A stretch of DNA of 59,184 nt from CAMBRQ01 sp945870325 (GCF_050313795.1 NZ_JBNPMC010000020.1:1-59184), one strand, 5' to 3'; counted from the first letter of the stretch, positions 16,531-26,706 are shown. Translations and numbers: made by a program. The notes: generated by a model from the sequence alone, not told the origin.

Positions 16531-18024
16531 TTATACACCCTTTTCACCGAAAAATACAGAGTTTTTTTCGTACTTTGCTTCAAAAGTAGCCTGTATGGAT
16601 AATTTCTTAAATTGCTTCATATCTACGGAGCCTACCATAACGGAGGTATGCGCCTGGCAGCCTTTTAAGTTCGGTAATTGATCCAGTGCACGCTTGGCGA
16701 TTGGATCGGTCGCAGCACTGACGGACAGTGCAATCAGAACTTCATCCGTATGAAGGCGTGGATTCTTACTGCCTTGATACAAGGTTTTTAATTTTTGAAT
16801 TGGTTCGATGGCTTCCGGGGAAATGACATGGCGTTCATGGTCAATGCCTGCCAGTTCCTTCAGAGCGTTCAGCAAAAGTGCAGCAGAAGCACCCAAGAGG
16901 TTGGAAGTCTTACCGGTAATCATGCGTCCGTCATGAAGCTGCAGCGCTGCGGCAGGTCCGTCTGTCTCTTCGGCGCGTTTCAGGGCAGCATCTACAACTG
17001 GACGGTCATGAACAGTGATTCCTGCCTGGTTCATTAACATCTCGATCTTGCATACTTCGGAATCGGGACATGCACCGATGAGCAGTCGTCTCAGAGAGTC
17101 ATAATATCTTCGAATAATCTCCTGACAGGAAGCTTCCTTGCAGACCTCATCATCGCAGATGCAGTTCCCAGCCATATTTACCCCCATGTCAGTTGGAGAC
17201 TTGTAGGGGCTTTCGCCGTAGATTTGCTGGAACATCGCTCTCAAGACTGGGAAGATCTCTACATCCCGGTTATAGTTTACAGTAGTCTTTCCATAGGCTT
17301 CCAGATGGAACGGATCTATCATATTAATATCATTCAGATCGGCGGTCGCTGCCTCATATGCCAGATTCACCGGATGCTTTAATGGGATGTTCCAGATCGG
17401 AAATGTCTCATACTTGGCATATCCTGCGGAAATACCGCGTTTGTGTTCATGGTATAACTGGGACAGGCAGACAGCCATCTTGCCGCTTCCGGGACCTGGT
17501 GCTGTGATAACCACCAGCGGACGGGAAGTTTCTATATAATCATTCTTGCCATAGCCCTCATCACTTACGATCTGAGGAACATTTGAAGGATAGCCCGGAA
17601 TCACATAATGGCGGTATACTTTAATGCCGAGTTTTTCCAGACGATTTTTGAAAAGGCTGGCGCTTTCCTGACCACGGAATTTCGTGATCACAACACTTCC
17701 GACATAGAGCCCATGCTCCTGATATACGGACATCAAACGGAGAACGTCCGAATCATAAGTGATTCCCAAGTCCCCTCTGATCTTATTCTTCTCGATATCT
17801 TCCGCACTGATGACGATTACAATCTCAGCCTGGTCAGAGAGTTGTTTTAACATACGGAGCTTGCTGTCAGGCTGGAAGCCAGGCAATACTCTGGAAGCGT
17901 GATAATCGTCGAATAATTTGCCTCCGAATTCAAGATATAGTTTGTGGCCGAACTGTTCAATCCGTTCTTGGATATGAGCAGACTGCATCTGAAGGTATTT
18001 TTCATTATCAAATCCTAGTTTCAT
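16531..18024 (-). CDS. DUF1846 domain-containing protein
   Basis: A 497-residue protein matching the DUF1846 family, common in Firmicutes and of unknown biochemical function. Visible features are the N-terminal GFDNEKYLQMQ segment, an ITAPGPGSGKMA glycine-rich loop near residue 175, and a cysteine group NCICDDEVC...C in the middle (near residues 290-305). AAGGGGA precedes the ATG. It lies upstream of pyrG in the same direction with 64 bases between, so co-transcription is possible; a weak AT-only hairpin (16507-16533) lies in the gap. Confidence 0.85.
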   Translation of the reverse strand: MKLGFDNEKYLQMQSAHIQERIEQFGHKLYLEFGGKLFDDYHASRVLPGFQPDSKLRMLKQLSDQAEIVIVISAEDIEKNKIRGDLGITYDSDVLRLMSVYQEHGLYVGSVVITKFRGQESASLFKNRLEKLGIKVYRHYVIPGYPSNVPQIVSDEGYGKNDYIETSRPLVVITAPGPGSGKMAVCLSQLYHEHKRGISAGYAKYETFPIWNIPLKHPVNLAYEAATADLNDINMIDPFHLEAYGKTTVNYNRDVEIFPVLRAMFQQIYGESPYKSPTDMGVNMAGNCICDDEVCKEASCQEIIRRYYDSLRRLLIGACPDSEVCKIEMLMNQAGITVHDRPVVDAALKRAEETDGPAAALQLHDGRMITGKTSNLLGASAALLLNALKELAGIDHERHVISPEAIEPIQKLKTLYQGSKNPRLHTDEVLIALSVSAATDPIAKRALDQLPNLKGCQAHTSVMVGSVDMKQFKKLSIQATFEAKYEKNSVFFGEKGV

Positions 18025-18139
18025 ATGTACTCATTCCCCTTGTTTTTCTATTTAAAATATTACGCTTTAAGTATAAGCACTATTATTCAAAGTATACTAC
18101 AGAATATAGGGAGTTTACAATCTTTTCATAATGTTTTTA

Positions 18140-18168
18140 TTGATTTCTAAGTAGGCTGTCCTTATAAT
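18140..18168 (+). promoter_or_regulatory. ftsH promoter
   Basis: TTGATT (18140-18145), 17 bases, TATAAT (18163-18168), 25 bases before the ftsH start. Confidence 0.65.
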
Positions 18169-18193
18169 GAAAGGGTAGTACAGGAGGAAAAAA

Positions 18194-20191
18194 ATGGACA
18201 ACCAGAACAAAAAAAATAATAACAATAATAAGCAAGGCATATCCTTTATTATATTAGTAACATTAATTACAACGATACTGGTTATGTTTTTGTTTCGGTT
18301 TCAAAGACCCAGCGATGAAGGCGAGATCAGTTACGATGAATTCCTTAAGATGGTAGATGAAGGAAAAGTGGAAGAAGTTGTGATTCAGAATGACAAGATT
18401 GTGATCACAGAGAAGCAGGAAAATGACAAGAAGCCAGCCAAAGAGTATTATACTGGCGTGGTGAGAGATGATTCGCTTCCTGAGAAACTGGATGAGGCAG
18501 GTGTTAAGTTCAGCCAGGAGATTCCGGACAACACTTCTTATCTTGTTGCGCAGGCATTGGCAACGTTTCTGCCGCTTCTGCTGCTGATAGGCTTAATCGC
18601 ATGGATGACACGCAAGATGTCTAAGGGCGGCGGCATGATGGGAATCGGAAAGAGCAATGCTAAGATGTACGTAGAGAAGCAGACAGGAGTTACATTCAAG
18701 GATGTAGCAGGGCAGGATGAAGCCAAAGAATCCCTGCAGGAGGTCGTAGATTTCCTGCATAATCCGGGCAAATATACCAGCGTAGGAGCGAAACTTCCGA
18801 AAGGTGCGCTGCTTGTCGGACCTCCGGGAACCGGTAAGACACTGCTTGCCAAGGCAGTTGCAGGCGAAGCGAAAGTTCCGTTCTTCTCATTAAGTGGTTC
18901 AGCTTTTGTGGAGATGTATGTGGGTGTAGGTGCATCAAGGGTAAGAGATCTGTTCAAGCAGGCACAGCAGATGGCACCTTGTATTATATTTATTGATGAG
19001 ATCGATGCGATTGGTAAGAGCCGTGATAATCAGTTGGGAAGTAACGATGAGCGTGAACAGACGCTGAACCAGCTGCTGGCTGAGATGGATGGTTTCGAAA
19101 GCAATAAGGGGCTTGTGCTTCTGGCAGCAACGAACCGTCCGGAGATCCTGGATCCGGCACTCTTGCGTCCGGGGCGTTTTGACCGCCGGATTATCGTTGA
19201 GAAGCCGGATCTTAAGGGAAGAATTGACGTGTTAAAGGTACACTCCAAAGATGTCAGAATGGATGAGACGGTAGATCTGGAAGCAATTGCACTGGCGACC
19301 TCCGGAGCAGTAGGCTCTGATCTTGCTAATATGATTAATGAAGCGGCGATTAATGCCGTTAAGAATGGAAGAAATGCAGTATCTCAGGCAGATCTGTTCG
19401 AGGCAGTTGAGGTGGTACTGGTTGGAAAAGAGAAGAAGGATCGTATTATGAGTCAGGAGGAGAGAAGAATCGTCTCTTATCATGAAGTCGGTCATGCGCT
19501 TGTGAGTGCGCTTCAGAAAGATTCAGAACCAGTACAGAAGATTACCATTGTGCCAAGAACCATGGGAGCATTGGGATATGTCATGCAGACGCCGGAAGAA
19601 GAGAAGTTCCTGAATACGAAGAAGGAACTGGAAGCAATGCTGGTTGGCATGCTGGCAGGTCGTGCGGCGGAAGAGATTGTTTTTGATACGGTTACAACGG
19701 GAGCGTCCAATGATATTGAGAAAGCGACAAGTATCGCAAGAGCCATGATTACTCAGTATGGTATGAGTGAGAAATTCGGATTGATTGGTTTGGAATCTAT
19801 TCAGAACCGTTATCTGGATGGAAGACCGGTAAGCAATTGTGGTCAGGAGACGGCTTCTGAGATTGATAAAGAAGTTATGAAGATGCTGAAGGATTCTTAC
19901 GAAGAAGCCAAACGCCTTTTGAATGAGCATAGGAATGCGCTGGACAAGATTGCAGACTTCCTGATTGAGAAAGAGACAATTACTGGTAAAGAATTCATGG
20001 AGATTTTCCATGAGGTAGAGGGAATTGATCCGGAGGCAAAAGGCGAGAAGACAGAAGAGCGTATTGCGATGAATCCGATTGAGACAGCACCAGAAGAGAC
20101 GGCATCAGAAGAGATTGAGACAGCACCAGAAAAGACGGTATCAGAAGAGATTGAGACAGCACCAGCAGAGGCAGCATCAGAAGTGATGTAG
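18194..20191 (+). CDS. ftsH: ATP-dependent zinc metalloprotease FtsH
   Basis: Membrane-bound AAA protease that degrades misfolded membrane proteins and regulators; 665 residues. The N-terminus is Asn/Lys-rich, followed by a membrane segment (about 16-33), an outer domain and a second membrane segment (about 117-135). Walker A is GPPGTGKT (near 210), Walker B IIFIDEIDAI, then the SRH arginines (ATNRPEILDPALLRPGR). The zinc site HEVGH is at residues 430-434. The C-terminus carries an acidic tail of three 12-residue repeats, unusual for FtsH. AGGAGG precedes the ATG. Confidence 0.97.
   Translation: MDNQNKKNNNNNKQGISFIILVTLITTILVMFLFRFQRPSDEGEISYDEFLKMVDEGKVEEVVIQNDKIVITEKQENDKKPAKEYYTGVVRDDSLPEKLDEAGVKFSQEIPDNTSYLVAQALATFLPLLLLIGLIAWMTRKMSKGGGMMGIGKSNAKMYVEKQTGVTFKDVAGQDEAKESLQEVVDFLHNPGKYTSVGAKLPKGALLVGPPGTGKTLLAKAVAGEAKVPFFSLSGSAFVEMYVGVGASRVRDLFKQAQQMAPCIIFIDEIDAIGKSRDNQLGSNDEREQTLNQLLAEMDGFESNKGLVLLAATNRPEILDPALLRPGRFDRRIIVEKPDLKGRIDVLKVHSKDVRMDETVDLEAIALATSGAVGSDLANMINEAAINAVKNGRNAVSQADLFEAVEVVLVGKEKKDRIMSQEERRIVSYHEVGHALVSALQKDSEPVQKITIVPRTMGALGYVMQTPEEEKFLNTKKELEAMLVGMLAGRAAEEIVFDTVTTGASNDIEKATSIARAMITQYGMSEKFGLIGLESIQNRYLDGRPVSNCGQETASEIDKEVMKMLKDSYEEAKRLLNEHRNALDKIADFLIEKETITGKEFMEIFHEVEGIDPEAKGEKTEERIAMNPIETAPEETASEEIETAPEKTVSEEIETAPAEAASEVM
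20081..20188 (+). repeat. Three 36-nt tandem repeats at the ftsH 3' end
   Basis: Units start at 20081, 20117 and 20153 and encode ETAPEETASEEI, ETAPEKTVSEEI and ETAPAEAASEVM directly before the stop codon. The unit is exactly 36 nt and acidic. Confidence 0.9.
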
Positions 20192-20236
20192 ACAACATCA
20201 GCAGGCAATAGATTTTGTCAGAGGTAGTAAGGAGTG

Positions 20237-20270
20237 GAGTCCGCAAATCCTATGGGTTTGTGGACTCTTG
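20237..20270 (+). terminator. Hairpin between ftsH and uvrC
   Basis: Arms GAGTCCGCAAATCC (20237-20250) and GGGTTTGTGGACTC (20254-20267) pair over 14 positions with G-U pairs and a 3-base loop. Only a short T-rich tail (TTG) follows, so it may be a weak terminator or an mRNA processing stem. Confidence 0.5.
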
Positions 20271-20308
20271 TAGCATGTTATTAGTATATGCAGCACGGGA
20301 GGGGAATC

Positions 20309-22147
20309 ATGTTTGACATTCAGGAAGAATTGAAGAAACTGCCAGGAAAGCCTGGCGTATACATCATGCATGATGAAAGAGATGATATTATCTATGTAGG
20401 GAAGGCAATCAGCCTTAAGAACCGTGTGCGGCAGTATTTCCAAAGCAGCCGCAACAAAGGGGTTAAGATCGAGCAGATGGTCACCCACATCACAAGATTC
20501 GAATATATCGTAACGGATTCGGAACTGGAAGCACTTGTATTGGAGTGCAATCTAATCAAAGAACACAGACCGAAGTATAATACGATGCTGATGGATGATA
20601 AGACCTATCCATTTATTAAAGTGACAGTAGATGAACCCTATCCAAGAGTTATGATGGCAAGACGGATGGTGAAGGATAAGTCCAGGTATTTTGGACCTTA
20701 TACTAGTGCAGGTGCAGTAAAGGATACGATAGAATTGATTCGAAAATTATATCATGTCCGCAGCTGCAACCGGAAACTTCCGAAGGATATCGGGAAAGAA
20801 AGACCGTGTCTGAATTATCATATTCATCAGTGCAAAGCGCCATGCCAGGGATATATTTCCAAGGACGAATACCGCAAGTCGATTCAGGAGGTGATTCATT
20901 TCCTGAATGGAAATTATGATGTGATATTGAAAGAACTGGAAGAGAAGATGCAAGGGGCATCGGAGGCGTTAGAATTCGAGAAGGCGATCGAGTACCGGGA
21001 ATTACTCTCCAGTGTCCAGAAGATTGCCCAGAAGCAGAAGATTACGGATACGGCAGGAGATGACAGAGATATCCTTGCGGCTGCAATTGAAGAGGAAGAT
21101 GCGGTGGTTCAGGTCTTCTTTATCCGCGGCGGCAGGCTGATTGGAAGAGACCATTTTTATCTGAAGATTGCAAAAGGAGAGACGGAAAGTGAGATTCTAT
21201 CCAGTTTTATTAAGCAATTCTATGCGGGAACGCCATATATTCCGGCAGAATTAATGCTTCCGGAGACGATTGAGGATCTGGCAGTCATTGAAGAATGGCT
21301 TTCTAAGAGGCAGGGACACCGTGTTCATCTCAGAGTTCCAAAAAAGGGGACGAAAGAGAAACTGGTTGAACTGGCGAAGAAGAATGCGGCATTGGTCTTA
21401 AGCACAGATAAAGAGCGACTGAAACGAGAAGAAGGAAGAACCATAGGCGCTGTAAAAGAATTGGAAAAAATGCTTGGATTAACCGGAATTGTGCGGATGG
21501 AGGCATATGATATCTCGAATACCAATGGATTTGCCTCTGTAGGATCTATGGTGGTCTATGAGAAAGGGAAGCCAAAACGCAATGATTATCGTAAGTTCAA
21601 GATTAAAGGCGTGCAAGGGGCAGATGATTATGCCAGCATGGAGGAAGTTCTGACCAGACGTTTTGAACATGGTATGAGGGAGCAGGAAGAGGGGAAAGAT
21701 CTGGGAGGATTTACTGCGTTTCCGGATCTGATCCTGATGGATGGTGGGAAAGGACAGGTGAATGTAGCGCTAAAAGTGCTGGACAGCCTTCGGTTGAATA
21801 TCCCGGTCTGCGGCATGGTAAAAGACGATAACCATCGCACCAGAGGGCTGTATTACCAGAATGTGGAGATTCCCATAGACAGGAATTCAGAGAGTTTTAA
21901 GTTGATTACCAGAATTCAGGATGAAGCACATAGATTCGCGATTACGTTCCACAGACAGTTGAGAAGCCAGGGACAGGTACATTCTATTCTGGATGATATT
22001 CCGGGGGTGGGACCGGCCAGAAGGAAGGACTTGATGAGGCATTTTGAGAATATAGAAGCAATCAAGAATGCAACCGTAGAACAATTGAAGGAACTTCCGT
22101 CAATGAATGAAAAATCAGCCCAGGATGTGTACAACTTTTTCCATTAA
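20309..22147 (+). CDS. uvrC: Excinuclease ABC subunit C
   Basis: Nuclease of nucleotide excision repair that makes both incisions around a lesion after UvrAB loading; 612 residues. A GIY-YIG domain opens the protein (KPGVYIMHD ... IIYVGKA, residues 15-35). A UVR motif lies near residue 205, followed by the UvrC RNase H-like endonuclease half (MEAYDISNTNG, LILMDGGKGQV). Helix-hairpin-helix motifs come at the end (IPGVGPARRKDLM). The start at 20309 is fixed by GGGAGGGG; an ATG seven codons upstream has none. hprK and glucokinase follow in the same direction. Confidence 0.96.
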   Translation: MFDIQEELKKLPGKPGVYIMHDERDDIIYVGKAISLKNRVRQYFQSSRNKGVKIEQMVTHITRFEYIVTDSELEALVLECNLIKEHRPKYNTMLMDDKTYPFIKVTVDEPYPRVMMARRMVKDKSRYFGPYTSAGAVKDTIELIRKLYHVRSCNRKLPKDIGKERPCLNYHIHQCKAPCQGYISKDEYRKSIQEVIHFLNGNYDVILKELEEKMQGASEALEFEKAIEYRELLSSVQKIAQKQKITDTAGDDRDILAAAIEEEDAVVQVFFIRGGRLIGRDHFYLKIAKGETESEILSSFIKQFYAGTPYIPAELMLPETIEDLAVIEEWLSKRQGHRVHLRVPKKGTKEKLVELAKKNAALVLSTDKERLKREEGRTIGAVKELEKMLGLTGIVRMEAYDISNTNGFASVGSMVVYEKGKPKRNDYRKFKIKGVQGADDYASMEEVLTRRFEHGMREQEEGKDLGGFTAFPDLILMDGGKGQVNVALKVLDSLRLNIPVCGMVKDDNHRTRGLYYQNVEIPIDRNSESFKLITRIQDEAHRFAITFHRQLRSQGQVHSILDDIPGVGPARRKDLMRHFENIEAIKNATVEQLKELPSMNEKSAQDVYNFFH

Positions 22148-22225
22148 TATGCTATACTATGCTTATGGGCAATGAGTAGCGTGAAGGCTCTTGCCGGCAA
22201 CGAATAAGATATGAAGGAGAAGGTT

Positions 22226-23152
22226 ATGGCGAGTAAAGTTGAATTAAAAAAAGTGATAGAGAAGATGAATCTTAAGAATCTCACTCCTAACGTTGAAGTG
22301 TCGGATATCAAGATTACAATTCCGGATATTAACAGACCGGCATTACAGTTGGCTGGATATTTCGAACATTTTGATTCCAGCCGTGTCCAGTTGATCGGAT
22401 ATGTGGAATATACATTTTTGGAGAAGATGGATGAAGAACATAGGAAAGAGATCTATGCACAATTCCTTTCTTATCAGATTCCATGTGTGGTATTTTCACG
22501 AAGCCTGCAGCCGGAGCCGATGTTTCTTGAGATGGCTGAGAAGGAGAATGTTCCAGTCTATAGTACGGATAAGAAGACCTCTGAATTCACGGCAGAGATT
22601 ATCCGTTGGTTGAATGTTGAACTGGCACCCTGTATTTCTATCCACGGTGTTCTGGTCGAGGTATATGGTGTTGGCGTATTGATCATGGGCGAAAGTGGTA
22701 TCGGTAAGAGTGAGGCGGCACTGGAACTGATTAAGCGTGGACATCGTCTTGTTAGTGATGATGTGGTAGAGATTCGGAAGGTGAGTGATGAGACACTGGT
22801 TGGAACGGCACCGGATATTACAAGACATTTCATTGAATTGCGTGGAATTGGTATTGTGGATGTTAAGACGTTATTTGGTGTGCAGAGTGTAAGAGAGACG
22901 CAGAACATTGATCTTGTCATTACACTGGAAGACTGGGACAAAGAGAAGAAGTATGACCGCCTGGGGCTGGAAGAAGAGTATACGGAATTCTTAGGCAATA
23001 AGGTAGTATGCCATCAGCTTCCGATCCGTCCGGGACGTAACCTGGCGATTATTGTTGAGACAGCTGCAATCAACCACAGACAGAAGAAGATGGGATATAA
23101 TGCGGCTCAGGAACTGTATAAGCGTGTACAGCAGAATCTTACAAGAAAATAG
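22226..23152 (+). CDS. hprK: HPr kinase/phosphorylase
   Basis: Phosphorylates Ser46 of HPr to trigger carbon catabolite control in Firmicutes, and reverses the reaction; 308 residues, the family length. The Walker A is GESGIGKS (residues 155-162), followed by the SDDVVEIR strand and the HprK signature region IELRGIGIVDVKTLFG. The start at 22226 has AAGGAGAAGG directly before it; the ATG five codons earlier overlaps that site. The stop codon overlaps the ribosome binding site of the glucokinase gene, so the two are coupled. Confidence 0.97.
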   Translation: MASKVELKKVIEKMNLKNLTPNVEVSDIKITIPDINRPALQLAGYFEHFDSSRVQLIGYVEYTFLEKMDEEHRKEIYAQFLSYQIPCVVFSRSLQPEPMFLEMAEKENVPVYSTDKKTSEFTAEIIRWLNVELAPCISIHGVLVEVYGVGVLIMGESGIGKSEAALELIKRGHRLVSDDVVEIRKVSDETLVGTAPDITRHFIELRGIGIVDVKTLFGVQSVRETQNIDLVITLEDWDKEKKYDRLGLEEEYTEFLGNKVVCHQLPIRPGRNLAIIVETAAINHRQKKMGYNAAQELYKRVQQNLTRK

Positions 23153-23160
23153 GAGGATAT

Positions 23161-24096
23161 ATGGCTATGGAATATTGTTTTGGTGTGGATATTGGTGGAA
23201 CAACGGTTAAAATAGGGCTTTTTAAGACGGATGGCGAACTTCTGGATAAATGGGAGATCAAGACCCGAACTGAGAATAAGGGGGAGGCAATTCTTCCGGA
23301 CGTAGCGGAATCTCTGAAGCAGAAGATAGAGGAGAAAGGGATTGACGCCTCTTCGATGTCTGGAATTGGAATCGGAATTCCGGCGCCGGTAGACGCGAAG
23401 GGAATCGTACAGAATACGGCGAATCTTGGCTGGGGCTATAAAGAAGTACGCCGTGAGATGGAAGAACTGACAGGCATGAAGGTTGCGGTAGGCAATGATG
23501 CGAATGTGGCAGCACTTGGCGAGATGTGGCTGGGTGCAGGAAAAGGGCAGGAGAATATGATCATGGTAACATTAGGAACCGGTGTCGGCGGCGGTGTTAT
23601 CGTGAATGGACAGCCGCTTGTAGGTGCGCATGGAGCAGGCGGAGAGATTGGTCACCTGTGTGTGAATTACGAGGAGACAGATCATTGCGGATGCGGTAAT
23701 CAGGGATGTCTGGAGCAGTATGCATCAGCGACAGGAATCACCAGACTTGCGAATAAGAGGCTTCAGGCAGATGATGCTGCGTCTCTGTTAAGAGGACAGG
23801 AGATTAGTGCAAAAGCGGTATTTGATGCGTTAAAAGATGGTGATAAAGTAGCAGAAGAGATTGTAGAGGAATTCGGTTCTTATCTGGGTCATGCGATGGC
23901 GAATCTTGCGGCAGTTACAGATCCGGCGGTGATTGTAATTGGTGGTGGCGTGTCCAAGGCAGGAGAGATTCTTCTTGGATATGTGGAGAAATATTTTAAG
24001 GAGAAGGCATTCTTTGCTAATAAGGAGACAGAATTTGTGTTGGCTACGCTTGGCAATGATGCAGGAATCTGTGGAGCAGCGAAGTTGATCCTGTAG
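23161..24096 (+). CDS. glk: ROK family glucokinase
   Basis: Phosphorylates glucose with ATP; 311 residues. The phosphate-binding DIGGTTVKIGLF motif is at the N-terminus, and the ROK zinc motif CGCGNQGCLEQYAS lies near residues 178-191 after GEIGHL. The TLGTGVGGGVIVNG loop and the GNDANVAALGE catalytic segment are present. AGGAGG lies 4 bases before the ATG at 23161 and 10 before an in-frame ATG at 23167, so the start may be two codons later. Pairing with hprK fits a carbon-uptake control unit. Confidence 0.93.
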   Translation: MAMEYCFGVDIGGTTVKIGLFKTDGELLDKWEIKTRTENKGEAILPDVAESLKQKIEEKGIDASSMSGIGIGIPAPVDAKGIVQNTANLGWGYKEVRREMEELTGMKVAVGNDANVAALGEMWLGAGKGQENMIMVTLGTGVGGGVIVNGQPLVGAHGAGGEIGHLCVNYEETDHCGCGNQGCLEQYASATGITRLANKRLQADDAASLLRGQEISAKAVFDALKDGDKVAEEIVEEFGSYLGHAMANLAAVTDPAVIVIGGGVSKAGEILLGYVEKYFKEKAFFANKETEFVLATLGNDAGICGAAKLIL

Positions 24097-24129
24097 AATA
24101 CAGTGCTTAAGGATTAATAATAGAATAAT

Positions 24130-24170
24130 AAAATCAGCAAAATCATCATATGTGATTCTGCTGATTTTTT
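24130..24170. terminator. Bidirectional terminator
   Basis: AAAATCAGCA (24130-24139) and TGCTGATTTT (24159-24168), with inner AATCA/TGATT pairing, then TT. T-rich on both strands, between the convergent glucokinase and penicillin-binding protein genes. Confidence 0.85.
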
Positions 24171-24183
24171 ATTCTGTAGTATT

Positions 24184-26706
24184 CTATTGGGCACCGCCTT
24201 CAGCACCGCCGCCTCCGGATGGATCTGTAGGCTGTTCCGGAGTTGTCGGTTGCTCCGGAATTGTAGGCTGAGTTGGTGTTGTACCGCCGTTCGGAGTTGT
24301 AGGTGTTGTAGGATTTTCTGGATCATTACCATCATCTTCGCCTTCTTCATCTTCAGGCTCCGAGGAAGCATGTCCAGGACAACGCTCAGTAGGCAGTGTA
24401 TCCGTTGCGAAATATTCCGTAATTCCAGGGCAACTGCCATCGACAGCAAGCAAACCGCTGATGGAGCAGACCGTCTTCTTCTCAACAGATGCCGGCATCG
24501 TGAAGTCTTTTGGTTCCAGCCCCGCATGCACTCGGCTCATAATACTTCTCCATATGCGGAAACGGAAGTTGGTATCATAGTTACATTCTTTATTATCGTC
24601 ATAGCCACCCCATACAGCACATGTGTAATATGGTGTAAATCCACAAAACCATAAGTCCTTATTAGAAGAGGTTGTACCCGTCTTACCTGCAACTGGCATG
24701 TTATCTAACTGGCAGGCAGTACCTGTACCGGAATTAACTACATCCTGCATTGCACTTGTGAGAAGAGCAGCGGTACTGTCTTTGATGACGGTACGAGTCT
24801 CTCCTGTACCTTCCAGCAGTACATTGCCGTCATGGTCAAGAATCTTCGTATACAGAGTTGGTGTATGGTAGACACCGCCGTTAGCAATTGTGGCATAAGC
24901 AGCGCACATCTCATAGTTATAAACACCATCGGTAATACCGCCAAGAGCCAGGGTCTGTGAGATATCACTGTAGATATCACCATTAATCTCTTTGTTCTTT
25001 ACAAGAGAAGAAATACCGAATTTCTCACAGTACTCGAAGCCAAGTTCCTGAGTAATCTCATCACTTAATTTTACTGCACATACGTTGATAGACCATGTAA
25101 TTGCTTTACGGATTGTTGTGTCTCCGCCATAGCGTCCATTCGCATTCCTAAGATTCTGTCCGGATTTCAATGTATAAGGCTCGTCCTTGATAATGGTAGC
25201 CAATGTCTTTCCGCAGGAATCTAATGCGGGAGCATAAGAAGCAAGAATCTTAAAGCAAGATCCAGGCTGTCTTGTGGAGCCTTTGTAAGCACGGTTCAGC
25301 CCAAGGCTGGTTGCTTTCGCGCCTCGACCACCGACCATTGCTTTAATCTGACCTGTGGTCTGGTCAATAATAGTGACAGAAGCTTGTGGCTGAGGTGTGA
25401 TATTGATTACTTCATCGTACGTATCGCCTTCCTGTGCGATCGTTGATTTCCATTCTTCAACCATTGCACGGGCTGCTTCTTCACTGGAATAGAGAAGTCC
25501 CTGCTCATCTCCATAAGCCGCTTTTACATACTGTTTAATATGACCGGAACTGTAATTCTCTACGCTTCCGTCTGCTCTGGTAACGGTAATCGCGCAGTCC
25601 AGACCATATTCTTTTAGACCAGGGTAGTTAGCGTCATTGTTCATCTCTTCATCACAGATCTGCTGTATCGTCTGGTTCTGAGTAGAGTATATACTTAATC
25701 CGCCACTGTATACTGCGTTGTATGCTTGTGTATCTGTATAGCCAAGCTGATCCTTCAGATCCTGCATTACCTGCTGTGCAAGGGCGTCTACAAAATAACT
25801 GTACGGGTTGTCATCCGTAACCGTGTTGTTGACGGTCTGGATTCTTGAATAGACATCATCAGCCTTAGCCTCATCGTAGGCAGTCTGATCAATGTAGCCT
25901 TGCTCCAGCATATCTTTTAATACTTTGTCCCGACGTTTGGCGTTATCCTCAGGATTCGTGATTGGATTATATCCTGATGGATTTTGTGTGATACCGGCAA
26001 TTACTGCAGATTCGGATAAGGTCAGGTCGTTTACATCTTTTCCAAAATATCTTTTTGCAGCAGCCTGTACACCCAGACAGTTCTGACCAAGGTTGATTGT
26101 ATTCAGATAACTTTCCAGAATCTCATTCTTGTCCATCTGCTTCTCAATCTGAACGGCCAGCACCTGTTCCTGGAGTTTGCGTTCAAGACGATCATAGAAA
26201 GTTTTCTCATCCATAAAGTTCGTGAATACATTGTTCTTGATCAACTGTTGTGTAAGAGTACTTGCACCTTGTGAGAAGTCTCCGGAAGTAATACCGATTA
26301 CTGCTGCACGGGCAATACCCTGAAGGTCAATACCATTGTGATCATAAAATCGTTCATCTTCGACAGCGACAAAAGCATGTTGCAGATCTTCGGGTATCTC
26401 ATCGATGGTCTTATATACACGGTTAGCACCTGAAGATACGAAACGTTCCAATTCTGTTGTGCCATCATCGGCATAAACGAATGTAGTGAAGCCCTTAGGC
26501 TTAACATCGTCAGGGGAAACTTCGGGGGTATTGTCAATAATCTTCTTGGCAAATACACCGACGCCAATCACTCCGACTACTGCCACAACTATCAGGCAGA
26601 GAAGAAATGCTTTAAAAAGTCTTACGCCGATTCGCTTTCCCTGCATCGTGGATTTGGACGTTATCTTTTTTTGCTTTTGCGAAGCTTTTTTCTTACCATA
26701 ATTCAT
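24184..26706 (-). CDS. Class A penicillin-binding protein (PBP1A family)
   Basis: Bifunctional peptidoglycan glycosyltransferase and transpeptidase, 840 residues. A basic cytoplasmic tail (1-30) is followed by one membrane segment (about 30-54). The glycosyltransferase 51 domain has EDERFYDHNGID and GASTLTQQL, then LNTINLGQNCLGVQAAAKRYF. The transpeptidase domain has the SxxK serine in GSCFK, the SIN triad member in WSINVC and KTGTTSSNKD. The last 60 residues are an acidic then Pro/Thr-rich tail, a cell-wall-side linker typical of Firmicutes PBP1. AAGGAGG precedes the start. Confidence 0.95.
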   Translation of the reverse strand: MNYGKKKASQKQKKITSKSTMQGKRIGVRLFKAFLLCLIVVAVVGVIGVGVFAKKIIDNTPEVSPDDVKPKGFTTFVYADDGTTELERFVSSGANRVYKTIDEIPEDLQHAFVAVEDERFYDHNGIDLQGIARAAVIGITSGDFSQGASTLTQQLIKNNVFTNFMDEKTFYDRLERKLQEQVLAVQIEKQMDKNEILESYLNTINLGQNCLGVQAAAKRYFGKDVNDLTLSESAVIAGITQNPSGYNPITNPEDNAKRRDKVLKDMLEQGYIDQTAYDEAKADDVYSRIQTVNNTVTDDNPYSYFVDALAQQVMQDLKDQLGYTDTQAYNAVYSGGLSIYSTQNQTIQQICDEEMNNDANYPGLKEYGLDCAITVTRADGSVENYSSGHIKQYVKAAYGDEQGLLYSSEEAARAMVEEWKSTIAQEGDTYDEVINITPQPQASVTIIDQTTGQIKAMVGGRGAKATSLGLNRAYKGSTRQPGSCFKILASYAPALDSCGKTLATIIKDEPYTLKSGQNLRNANGRYGGDTTIRKAITWSINVCAVKLSDEITQELGFEYCEKFGISSLVKNKEINGDIYSDISQTLALGGITDGVYNYEMCAAYATIANGGVYHTPTLYTKILDHDGNVLLEGTGETRTVIKDSTAALLTSAMQDVVNSGTGTACQLDNMPVAGKTGTTSSNKDLWFCGFTPYYTCAVWGGYDDNKECNYDTNFRFRIWRSIMSRVHAGLEPKDFTMPASVEKKTVCSISGLLAVDGSCPGITEYFATDTLPTERCPGHASSEPEDEEGEDDGNDPENPTTPTTPNGGTTPTQPTIPEQPTTPEQPTDPSGGGGAEGGAQ

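Noticed and set aside
16507..16533. pyrG leader attenuator
   Set aside because: The only hairpin is a weak all-AT stem that includes the stop codon of the upstream gene; no GC-rich stem with U-tract is present before pyrG.
20081..20188. CRISPR-like array at the ftsH end
   Set aside because: The 36-nt units are contiguous coding repeats without spacers.
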